The notes under the pieces were generated by a model. It was not told the DNA's origin. It saw only the letters and a program-made list of their open reading frames with translations, and did no database searches. Of a stretch of DNA of 64,000 bases, positions 8,380 to 16,110 are shown one piece after another; position 1 is the stretch's first letter, and every line of letters begins with the position of its first letter. Both the position numbers and the translations under genes were made by a program. The stretch is from REDI01 sp964586865 (GTDB lineage Bacteria; Myxococcota_A; UBA796; GCA-2862545), in NCBI GenBank assembly GCA_964586865.1, contig CAZPJM010000002.1:1-64000 (forward strand), written 5' to 3'.

Positions 8380-8736
8380 TCAGCCCCGGGCGAACCAGAC
8401 CTGCTGGATGAGCCGGTCCCGGACCTCGTAGATGGCGAGGGCCTCGACCACCTGCCCGTCGCGGAGGCCGGTCACCGACTCCCGATCCGCCGCCGTGGCG
8501 CCCACCACCACCCGGGCGTCGAGGCGGGCGTGCAGGTTCGGGTGCTCGGCGAAGAGGCGGCCATAGGTCTCGTGGAGCACGTCGCGGCCCTGGAAGCGCA
8601 GGGTCCCGTCGTGCAGGTCCCACACCCGCACGTCGGGGGCGTAGCAGGCCGCGAAGGCCTCGATGTCGCCGCGGTTGTAGGCGTCGAGCTGGGCCTGGGC
8701 CAGCCGCCCGGTCCAGGCAGGGTCGACCGATGACAT
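8380..8736 (-). CDS. SnoaL-like / nuclear transport factor 2 fold protein
   Basis: A 118-residue protein whose pattern fits the NTF2-like cone fold: a first helix AQAQLDAYNRGDIEAFAACY, the strand APDVRVWDLHDG, GRDVLHETYGRLFAEHPNLH, and the closing strands VVEALAIYEVRDRLIQQVWF. ATG at 8736 was chosen because GGGAGG lies 4 nt upstream. Members include steroid isomerases, polyketide cyclases and binding proteins of no known activity, so the substrate cannot be assigned. It is divergent from the TIGR01777-type oxidoreductase. Confidence 0.75.
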   Translation of the reverse strand: MSSVDPAWTGRLAQAQLDAYNRGDIEAFAACYAPDVRVWDLHDGTLRFQGRDVLHETYGRLFAEHPNLHARLDARVVVGATAADRESVTGLRDGQVVEALAIYEVRDRLIQQVWFARG

Positions 8737-8840
8737 GGGACCTCCCGAGGAGCCCCGCGGGTAGCCCGCCTCGCCCGGGGAGCAAGGTGGGGTGGCCAAG
8801 GTCGGGCGGCCGGATGAGGGAGACGCACCCCAGGAGATCC

Positions 8841-10205
8841 ATGCCCGTCGACACCTTCGAGACCCCGCTCCCCGTGGACGCCGAGACGGCCTGGGACTGG
8901 CACGCCCGCCCCGGCGCCTTCCGACGCCTGGCGCCGCCGTGGGAGCGCATGCGCTTCGAGCACGGCGATGAGGGGCTGCAGGTCGGGGCCCGGACCGTGT
9001 TCTCCGTGAAGAAGGGTCCGGCCTGGATCCGCTGGGAGGCCGTCCACACCGCCTGCGAGCCCAAGCTCCGCTTCGTGGACGAGCAGCGCCAGGGCCCCTT
9101 CGCCGCCTGGCGGCACGAGCACCGCTTCGAGCCCGGAGAGGTGGAGGACCGCCTCGTGGACACGGTGACCTGGAAGGCCCCCGGTGGCCCCCTCGGCGGG
9201 CTGGCCCACCCGGCCCTGCGGTCCACCCTCCGGCGCATGTTCACCTTCCGCCGGCGCCGGCTCCAGCACGACCTGGCCCGCCACGCCGCCTACGCCGATC
9301 GTCCCCGCCTCACCGTCGCCATCACCGGGGCCACCGGCCTGGTGGGCACGGCCCTGACCGCCTTCCTTACCACCGGCGGCCATCGGGTGATCCGGGTGAC
9401 GCGGCGCCCGCAGGGTCCGGACGACTGCGGGTGGGACCCGGCGGATGGCCGCATCGACCGGGACGCCCTCGAAGGGGTGGACGCGGTGGTGCACCTGGCC
9501 GGCGCCAGCGTGGCCGAGCGGTGGACGCCCTCCCACAAGGCGGCCATCAAGGACAGCCGGGTCCGGGGCACCCGCCTCATCGTCGAGACCTGCAAGGCCC
9601 TGGACCCGCGCCCCCGGGTGCTGATCTCGGCCTCGGCGGTGGGGGTGTACGGCCAGCCGGGCGACGCCATCCGCGACGCCGAGAGCCCCCCGGGGGAGGG
9701 CTTCCTGGCGCGGGTCGGCCAGGCCTGGGAGGCCGCCGCCCAGCCCGCCGCCGACGCCGGGATCCGCCTGGTCATCCCGCGGATCGGCATCGTCACCACC
9801 GCCGCCGGGGGCGCCCTGGCCACCATGCTGCCCGCCTTCCGTGCCGGCGGGGGCGGGCCCATCGGCTCGGGCGCCCAGTGGGTGAGCTGGATCGCCCTGG
9901 ACGACCTTGTGGCGGCCCTCCACGCCGCCCTCTTCGAGGAGGCCTGGGAGGGTCCCTTCGAGGCGGTGGGGCCCGAGCCCATCCGCCAGCGCGAGCAGGC
10001 CCGCATCCTGGGCCGGGTGCTGGGGCGGCCGGCGGTGGTCCCCCTGCCCGAGGCTGCGGTCCGAGCGCTCATGGGGGAGATGGGCGAGGAGATGCTGCTC
10101 GGCGGCCAGCGGGTGGTGCCCAAGCGCCTGGTCGGCTGGGGCTTCACCCACACGCACCGGAGCTTCGAGGACGCCGTGCGGTTCACCCTCGGTGAGCCCG
10201 CCTGA
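8841..10205 (+). CDS. TIGR01777-family epimerase/oxidoreductase with N-terminal SRPBCC domain
   Basis: A 454-residue two-domain protein. Residues 1-150 look like an SRPBCC/START-like ligand-binding domain (TFETPLPVDAETAWDWHARPG; VEDRLVDTVTWKAPGGPLGG). Residues about 155-450 form an NAD(P)-binding Rossmann domain of the YfcH/TIGR01777 group, with AITGATGLVGTALTAFL, VVHLAGASVAERW, SASAVGVYG and a C-terminal RLVGWGFTH. The fusion of both domains is a known arrangement for this family, but the reaction is unknown. ATG preceded by GGAG with 4-nt spacing. It is followed by a thioesterase gene after 61 bp, possibly co-transcribed. Confidence 0.85.
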   Translation: MPVDTFETPLPVDAETAWDWHARPGAFRRLAPPWERMRFEHGDEGLQVGARTVFSVKKGPAWIRWEAVHTACEPKLRFVDEQRQGPFAAWRHEHRFEPGEVEDRLVDTVTWKAPGGPLGGLAHPALRSTLRRMFTFRRRRLQHDLARHAAYADRPRLTVAITGATGLVGTALTAFLTTGGHRVIRVTRRPQGPDDCGWDPADGRIDRDALEGVDAVVHLAGASVAERWTPSHKAAIKDSRVRGTRLIVETCKALDPRPRVLISASAVGVYGQPGDAIRDAESPPGEGFLARVGQAWEAAAQPAADAGIRLVIPRIGIVTTAAGGALATMLPAFRAGGGGPIGSGAQWVSWIALDDLVAALHAALFEEAWEGPFEAVGPEPIRQREQARILGRVLGRPAVVPLPEAAVRALMGEMGEEMLLGGQRVVPKRLVGWGFTHTHRSFEDAVRFTLGEPA

Positions 10206-10266
10206 CCGCCCCCTCGCCGCGCCCGCACAAGCGGGCTACCCCGCCGGGGCCCTCCCCGGAGTGCTC

Positions 10267-10701
10267 ATGCTCTCTCGCCTCTCCCACACCGTCCGCAGCA
10301 CCGAGGTCGACTTCCTCGGCCACGTGAACAACGCCAAGTACCAGGAGTACCTGGAGTGGGGCCGGTTCCAGTGGATGCGGGATGCCGAGCTCACCCGGGC
10401 CCGCTTCGCCCACCTGCGCATCGCGCCGGTGGTGGTGCACGTGACCCTGGACTACCGGCGCGAGGCGCGCCTCGACGATCAGCTCGACATCGAGACCGCC
10501 CTGGTCCGCATGGGCGAGCGCAGCCTCCACTTCCGCCAGCGGGTCCTGAAGGAGGACGGCGCCATCGCGTGTGATGGCAAGGTCGTGCTGGCCATCTTCG
10601 ACGTGGAGGGTCGCCAGAGTGCCCCCCTGCCCGAGGACCTGCGCGCCGCCTTCCAGGTCCTCCTGGCGCCCCGCTACGGCGAGGAGGACGCGGCGCCCTG
10701 A
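10267..10701 (+). CDS. hotdog-fold acyl-CoA thioesterase (4HBT/YbgC-like)
   Basis: A 144-residue single hotdog domain. TEVDFLGHVNNAKYQEYLEW is the active-site helix and loop of the 4-hydroxybenzoyl-CoA thioesterase superfamily, with the conserved Asp, Asn and Glu positions. LDYRREARLDDQLDIETALV and FRQRVLKEDGAIACDGKVVL are typical of the sheet. It likely hydrolyses an acyl-CoA in the cytoplasm; the acyl group is unknown. Both GTG (10261) and ATG (10267) fit the GGAG upstream. It follows the oxidoreductase gene and is convergent with the TolC gene. Confidence 0.85.
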   Translation: MLSRLSHTVRSTEVDFLGHVNNAKYQEYLEWGRFQWMRDAELTRARFAHLRIAPVVVHVTLDYRREARLDDQLDIETALVRMGERSLHFRQRVLKEDGAIACDGKVVLAIFDVEGRQSAPLPEDLRAAFQVLLAPRYGEEDAAP

Positions 10702-10762
10702 CGAAAGGGGGTCGCACCGGGACCGGGGTGGCCGCAGGGTGGATGCCGCGCCGATCGGGCGG

Positions 10763-12325
10763 CTACGGCCTCGGGCCCTCGTCGACCGGGCGCCCCACCG
10801 CGGCCTCGAGGTCGGCCACCGCCACCTGGTAGCCCTTCCAGGCCTTGATCTCGGTCCGGATCGCCTTGGCGGTGCTCTGCTCGACCTGCCAGAGCCGCAG
10901 CAGGTCGATGTCGCCCACATCGAAGCGGCGCTGCTCGGCCTCCTGGAGCTCCAGGGCCAGCTCGACCTGCTCGGCGGCGGCCCGCCACGCCACGAGGGCC
11001 GCCTCCTCGGCGGCCAGGGCCGCCCGCACGTCGGCCTCGACCTGCTGGGTGGCCCAGACCAGATCCGCCTCGGCCTTGTCGCGCTTGGCGGCGGTGGCCC
11101 GGGCCTTGCCGCGGTCCTTGCGCAGCAGCAGCGGCACCTTGGCCTTCAGCCCGACTGTGTGGGTGGGTGGCACCAGGCTGTCCTTGGGCTGGCCCTCCCC
11201 GAGCTGGTCCACGGCGTACTCGTAGCTCAGGTGGACATCGGGGAGCTGACTCCACGCCGCCAGGCGCGCCTCGGCGCCGCGGGCGGCCAGATCGGCCCGG
11301 AGGGCCCGGAGCATGGGGTGGTTCTGGCGGGCCAGGGCCAGCGGGTCGTCACGGTAGCCGGCCAGGCTGGCCGGCGCGTCGACCCGATCGGGCAGGCGGG
11401 CGTCGGTCACCCGGACCGTCTCGCCCTCGGCGGTGCGCAGGTAGAGGGCCAGGACCTCGGTGGCCCCCAGGTAGCTGCCGAAGGCCTCGGCCACGGCGGC
11501 CTCGCGCTGGGCCAGGATCTGCCGCGCCCGGACCCGCTCGATGGCTGCCAGATCCCCCAGCTCGATCCGGGCGTCCACCGCCCGCTGACGCTGCTCCGCG
11601 ATGTCCTCCAGCGCCCGCTCGAGGGCCAGGGTCCGCCCGGCGGCCACCCAGTCGGCCCACGCCGTGGTGGCCTTGCGTCGGAGCATCACCAGGATGGCGT
11701 CCTGACGGGCCTGGGCCAGATCGACCCCCAGCCGTGCCACCTGCAGGTCGGTGAGGTCCTCGTTGAAGACGAGGCCGTCGAGCAGGGCGAGGGACGCGCC
11801 GACCCGCCACTCGCCGCCACGCAGGGTCTCGGCCTCGCCGTAGTAGTCGGGCTGCCCCACGTCGTTCGTGTCGATGCCGAGCCGGTAGCCGCCCCACACC
11901 CCCACCGGACCGGCCTGGGTGTGGACCACGTTGTCGCTGAAGAGGTAGCCGTAGTAGCCCTCGTGGCCCTTGGTATCGGTGACGAAGGCGGGCTCGAACG
12001 CCCCCCACGCCATGGTGCGCTCCCCCCGTGCCCGATCCACGTCGAGCAGGGCTGCCCGGGCCTTCGGGTGGCGATCGTCCAGGGTGTCCAGCACGTCGTC
12101 GCGGTGGAGGGGCGGGCCGGCGCCGTGGGCACCGAGCATGGCCCGGAGCCGGTCGGCGCTGACCCCCCGGGCGGCCGCGCCCAGCTCGGCCACGTCGTCG
12201 TCGTCGTCGCTACGCCGGCGGTCGGCCGCGGTGGAGGGCGCGTCCGTGTCGGTCCCGGCGGGGCGCTCCTGGGCCACCGCCCCCCCCGGCGCGACCAGGG
12301 CGAGCATGAGGATCAGACGCCGCAT
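10763..12325 (-). CDS. TolC-family outer-membrane channel of type I secretion operon
   Basis: A 520-residue outer-membrane efflux protein. It has a signal peptide (RRLILMLALVAPGGAVA) and two coiled-coil-rich halves, including LALERALEDIAEQRQRAVDA and AEAFGSYLGATEVLALYL, then KVPLLLRKDRGKARATAAKR and EEAALVAWRAAAEQVELALE, as in TolC barrels. The ATG shares one base with the HlyD stop (TGATG), so translation is coupled; a GTG one codon upstream is an alternative start. It probably forms the outer-membrane exit of the ABC-HlyD-TolC system encoded here. The coiled-coil regions are unusually rich in Ala and charged residues. Confidence 0.85.
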   Translation of the reverse strand: MRRLILMLALVAPGGAVAQERPAGTDTDAPSTAADRRRSDDDDDVAELGAAARGVSADRLRAMLGAHGAGPPLHRDDVLDTLDDRHPKARAALLDVDRARGERTMAWGAFEPAFVTDTKGHEGYYGYLFSDNVVHTQAGPVGVWGGYRLGIDTNDVGQPDYYGEAETLRGGEWRVGASLALLDGLVFNEDLTDLQVARLGVDLAQARQDAILVMLRRKATTAWADWVAAGRTLALERALEDIAEQRQRAVDARIELGDLAAIERVRARQILAQREAAVAEAFGSYLGATEVLALYLRTAEGETVRVTDARLPDRVDAPASLAGYRDDPLALARQNHPMLRALRADLAARGAEARLAAWSQLPDVHLSYEYAVDQLGEGQPKDSLVPPTHTVGLKAKVPLLLRKDRGKARATAAKRDKAEADLVWATQQVEADVRAALAAEEAALVAWRAAAEQVELALELQEAEQRRFDVGDIDLLRLWQVEQSTAKAIRTEIKAWKGYQVAVADLEAAVGRPVDEGPRP

Positions 12326-13680
12326 CACTTGTCCTTGGGGACCGGGGCCTTGGGCATCTTGGGGCCGTCCCAGAACGCATCGCCCTCCTTGGGCGGCTCC
12401 ACCGTCGGCGGGAAGCCGTTCCAGAGACGCCAGAGCTCCCAGCCGAGGGGGACCTGGGAGAGGAGGACCCAGCCCTTCACCCGGATCCCCTGGCGCAGGT
12501 AGCGGTCCTCGGGCCAGGGCTCGTCGGTCAGCTCGGGCTCCCGCACCACGATGCGGAACTTGCCCGAGCCGTCGTCGGCGGCGTCGATGAAGGTCACCTC
12601 GCCGGGGAAGGTCCCCACCGCCACGCCCGGCCAGCCGGCGAACTGGACGGCGGGCCAGCCCTCGAACTGGAGCCGGACCATCTGCCCCCGCTCGATGAGC
12701 GGGACGTCATTGCCGTCCACCTTGAGCTCGACCACCGTGTCCACGTTGTTGGGGACCAGACGGGCCAGGGTGTCGCCCTCCTTGATCTGCTCCCCGCCCT
12801 CGCCGGCGATGATGGACAGGATGGTGCCGTTGCGGGGGGCAGTCACGCTCTGGGCCCCCTGTCGGGCCACCTTGTTCTCGATCTCGAGGCGCTTGGCCTG
12901 GAGCTCCTGAAGCTTCTGGGTGGCGCCCTGGACCGCCGCGCGGGCCTCGGCCACCTTGCCGCGCTGCTCCTCGCGCTCCTTGACCAGCGAGGCCCGGGCC
13001 GCCGCCAGATCGGCCTTGGCCTGGGCCACCGAGGCCTTGGCCTCGAGGAGCTTGGCCTCGGTCTCCCGGTGCTTCAGGCGGGTGAGCTCGAGCTTCCGCT
13101 CGCTGACGAGCCCCTCCTTGAACAGGGGCTGGATGCGCTCCAGGTTCAGATCGGCGGTCTCGAAGTCGGCGTCGGCGATGGCCTCCTTCTGATCGGCGGC
13201 GTCGACCTTGCGGGCGGCGGCGGTCACCTTGGCCTCGGCCGCCGCCACCGCCGCCTCGCGGGAGGCCTCGGCCGCCTCGAGCTTGGCGTCGTAGGCGGCG
13301 AGGGCGTCGGTGGCCGCCACCAGCCGCTCCTGGACCGTGACCAGCTCCTGCTGGAGCCGGTCCTGGTACGAGGGATCGTTGTCGACCAGGGTGACCAGCA
13401 GATCGCCCTGCTCGACCTGATCGCCCTCGGCCACGTGCCACTGCTTGACCCGGCCCTTGACGGTGGCCTCGATGAGCTGGATCCGGCTGCCGGGGTCGTA
13501 GGCGATCACCTGACCCTGGCCCAGGCTGGTCTGCTGCCAGGGCACCACCACCAGGAGCAGCAGCAGGATCACGGTGGCCAGCAGGAGCGCCAGCGCCACC
13601 CGCCGGGCGACGCCCGGCGCCCGGACCCGGCGCAGGGCCGATGCGCCATGGAGCGGCTCGACGTCGAGGGGGCGGATCAT
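12325..13680 (-). CDS. HlyD-family periplasmic adaptor of type I secretion operon
   Basis: A 451-residue adaptor. A short cytoplasmic head is followed by one membrane helix (about residues 26-47, ALALLLATVILLLLLVVVPW). The first lipoyl half-motif is QLIEATVKGRVKQWHVAEGD, then a long coiled coil (about 105-285, very rich in Ala, Glu and Lys), the second half-motif SVTAPRNGTILSIIAGEGGE, and the beta-barrel. This is the order in HlyD. It would bridge the inner-membrane ABC protein and the TolC channel. ATG overlaps the ABC stop (ATGA) and its stop overlaps tolC. The tail is Pro/Lys-rich. Confidence 0.85.
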   Translation of the reverse strand: MIRPLDVEPLHGASALRRVRAPGVARRVALALLLATVILLLLLVVVPWQQTSLGQGQVIAYDPGSRIQLIEATVKGRVKQWHVAEGDQVEQGDLLVTLVDNDPSYQDRLQQELVTVQERLVAATDALAAYDAKLEAAEASREAAVAAAEAKVTAAARKVDAADQKEAIADADFETADLNLERIQPLFKEGLVSERKLELTRLKHRETEAKLLEAKASVAQAKADLAAARASLVKEREEQRGKVAEARAAVQGATQKLQELQAKRLEIENKVARQGAQSVTAPRNGTILSIIAGEGGEQIKEGDTLARLVPNNVDTVVELKVDGNDVPLIERGQMVRLQFEGWPAVQFAGWPGVAVGTFPGEVTFIDAADDGSGKFRIVVREPELTDEPWPEDRYLRQGIRVKGWVLLSQVPLGWELWRLWNGFPPTVEPPKEGDAFWDGPKMPKAPVPKDK

Positions 13681-15848
13681 CGGATCTCCAGGGCCTGGGC
13701 GCGACGCGCCGCGGGCACGAGCACGCCGTCCACGAGGCGCATGCGACGGGGAAAGGCGTCCAGGACCACCGGGTCCTGGGTGAGCACCACCAGGGTCCAC
13801 GGGGCGTCCTCGGCCAGCAGGACCTGGAGGATGGCGCCCCGGGTGTGGGGGGAGAGCGCGTCGAGGGTCTGGTCGATGATGAGCAAGCGGGGACGCCCCA
13901 GGATGGCACGGGCGATCATCATCCGCAGGACCTGGGTCCGGGAGAGGGGCGCACCGCCGACGCCGAGCAGGGTCTCGACGCCGCTGGCGAGCTCGTCGAG
14001 GGTGTCCTGCAGGGACACGGCGCGGAGGGCCTCGAGGATCTCGGTCCGGTCGTGGCCGGCCCGACCGAGGCGGACGTTCTCGGCGATGGAGCCGGTCACC
14101 ACCTCGGCGCCCCGGACCAGCGCCGCCTGCCGGCGGACGGTCTCGGGGCGGAGCTCCCGGATGTCGACCCCGTCGTAGGCCACCCGCCCGCCGCCGGGGA
14201 CGCGCAGGCCGTGGATCATGTCGGCCAGGATGCTCTTCCCCGAGCCGTCCTCGCCGATGATGGCCACCTTGTCGCCCGGCTGGAGCTCCAGGTGGACGTC
14301 GGTGAGGATCCGGCCCCCGTCCGGGAAGGCGAAGGCCGCGCCGTCGAGGGTCAGGGCCATGGGCCGGCCCCGCGGCGCCAGGTTGGAGCCGCCCTGCGCC
14401 TCGAGGGGCAGATCGATGAGGTGGCCCAGCTTGTCCAGGCCGGCGAGGAGGTCGTAGAAGGTGTCGAGCTTCTCGGCGAACTTGACGTAGGCGGCCAGGA
14501 CGGCCGCGACCACGAGCTCGGCGGCGACGAGCTGACCGAGGGAGAGCTGGCGCTCGATGACGAGGAAGCCGCCCAGGCCCAGCAGGGTCGAGGCCGCGAC
14601 CACCTGCAGCGCCAGGGTGCCCACGTACTGACGGAAGAAGACCGTGAAGTGGTCCTCGCGGGCGTCCAGGTAGCCGTGGGCGAGGTCGTCGGTGCGCTGG
14701 CGGGCCAGCTCCGAGCCACCGTCGAGCTTGAACAGGCGCGGGTGGGCGGCCACCTCCTCGAGCCAGCCGGCGACCTTGTACTTGTACTTGGACTCGACCA
14801 CCGCCGTGGACGGGCCCTTGCGCCCCAGGCCCACCATCACGGCCACGATGCCCAGCACTAGGAAGACGTCGAAGCCCAGCAGGGCCGGGTGGTAGACGGC
14901 CAGCAGCGCCAGGCCCACGATGGCCTGGATGGCGGCGGAGAGGCCGTCGACCAGGAGCGAGCTCGCCGCCTTCTGCACGGTCAGGATGTCGAAGAAGCGG
15001 TTGACCAGCTCGGGGCCGTGGGCCTTGTCGAAGGCCGAGACCTTGACCCGGGGCAGGCGCCAGGAGAGGTCGGCGGCCATGCGCACGAACACCCGCCGGG
15101 AGAGGATCTCGACCACGTAGCGCTTGAGGGCGCGGAGCACGGCGGCGAAGGTGAGCGCCGCCATGAGGATGGCCGTCAGGATGATGATGGGCAGGTAGAG
15201 CGAGCCGAAGGCCACCGTGTTGACGAGGACCTGGACCACGATGGGGGTGGCCAGCCCCAGGATGCCGATGCCCACCGCGTAGACCAGCACGACCCCCAGG
15301 TCGCCGCGCTCGGCCCGCAGGAGGGAGACCAGCCGACCCATGGGACGCAGGCCCGAGCCCGGCTTGCCCACCAGATCGGTGGCCGGCGCGGTGGGCTCGG
15401 CCAGCAGCCAGGAGCGGGTGTCGTCGGGGTCGCCCTCGCCCACGCGCCGGACGAAGGCCCGCCAGTTCAGGTCCATCGCCACGTCATCGGTGGCGGGCTC
15501 CCAGATGCGGACCTTGCGGGCGCCCTTCCCGCCCACGACCAGCCAGGTGGCCGAGCCATCGGGGCCGAGCAGGGCCGTGACCATGGGCATGTCGTGGCGG
15601 GCCCGCCGCCAGGCGTCCCGGGCCGAGCCGGACCACGGGTGCAGGCGGAGCCCCACCGCCTGGGCGGTCTCGTGCAGCGGCATCGCCCACTGGGGCACTC
15701 CGGGCTCGGAGGCGCAGGCCTGCTCGAAGGCGGTGCGGGCGGTCTGCGGGTCCCAGTCCACATCGGTCTCGGTGGCGAGGCGCCGGACGACCGCGAGGAC
15801 GTCATCCTCGTTGGAGGCGTCGAGGGGGATGGGGGCGATGGGGCTCAT
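13677..15848 (-). CDS. type I secretion ABC protein with degenerate ATPase and peptidase-like domains
   Basis: A 723-residue protein. Residues 1-150 resemble a C39-like domain (LHETAQAVGLRL; MVTALLGPDGSATWLVV) with no obvious catalytic Cys/His pair. Residues about 180-460 form the six-helix exporter domain (VLVYAVGIGILGLATPIVVQ). The ATPase domain has Walker A GEDGSGKS (532-539), but the Q-loop position is Arg579, the signature is LSRTQ (635-639) instead of LSGGQ, the Walker B catalytic Glu is Gln660 (LLIIDQT), and the switch His is Gln691 (LVVLTQDP). It may bind ATP but hydrolyse it poorly, or need a partner ATPase. First gene of the operon; AGGAG lies 9 nt upstream of ATG. The substrate gene is not adjacent. 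Confidence 0.8.
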   Translation of the reverse strand: MSPIAPIPLDASNEDDVLAVVRRLATETDVDWDPQTARTAFEQACASEPGVPQWAMPLHETAQAVGLRLHPWSGSARDAWRRARHDMPMVTALLGPDGSATWLVVGGKGARKVRIWEPATDDVAMDLNWRAFVRRVGEGDPDDTRSWLLAEPTAPATDLVGKPGSGLRPMGRLVSLLRAERGDLGVVLVYAVGIGILGLATPIVVQVLVNTVAFGSLYLPIIILTAILMAALTFAAVLRALKRYVVEILSRRVFVRMAADLSWRLPRVKVSAFDKAHGPELVNRFFDILTVQKAASSLLVDGLSAAIQAIVGLALLAVYHPALLGFDVFLVLGIVAVMVGLGRKGPSTAVVESKYKYKVAGWLEEVAAHPRLFKLDGGSELARQRTDDLAHGYLDAREDHFTVFFRQYVGTLALQVVAASTLLGLGGFLVIERQLSLGQLVAAELVVAAVLAAYVKFAEKLDTFYDLLAGLDKLGHLIDLPLEAQGGSNLAPRGRPMALTLDGAAFAFPDGGRILTDVHLELQPGDKVAIIGEDGSGKSILADMIHGLRVPGGGRVAYDGVDIRELRPETVRRQAALVRGAEVVTGSIAENVRLGRAGHDRTEILEALRAVSLQDTLDELASGVETLLGVGGAPLSRTQVLRMMIARAILGRPRLLIIDQTLDALSPHTRGAILQVLLAEDAPWTLVVLTQDPVVLDAFPRRMRLVDGVLVPAARRAQALEIR

Positions 15849-16090
15849 CGGGGAGGGGCTCCTGGACCCCGGCCTCGGGACCCGAACAGGGCGAGGGACC
15901 GGGACGTCTCCGGCGGCGGGAGGGTGCGTCGTCGGTGGCGTCGGGGTCCCGCGTGCGCGCCACGGGTCCTACCGCCGCCAATGTAGTCCCGGCAAGCAGG
16001 ACGTCACACCGCGGCGGGTCGGAACGTAAATCGGACCACACGGGTACGGATTGGGGAAGAACCGTGACCGGACCCGTGCAGGACGGGCCC

Positions 16091-16110
16091 GCCGGCCTCA
16101 CTTGGCCGGC
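16091..16110 (-). terminator. hairpin at the end of the RND operon
   Basis: A perfect 7-bp stem GCCGGCC/GGCCGGC with a 6-nt loop spans the stop codon of the RND gene (16098-16100). It is very stable, but no T-tract follows on the minus strand. The remaining 240 bp up to the ABC gene must hold that operon's promoter; no convincing -35/-10 was found. Confidence 0.3.
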
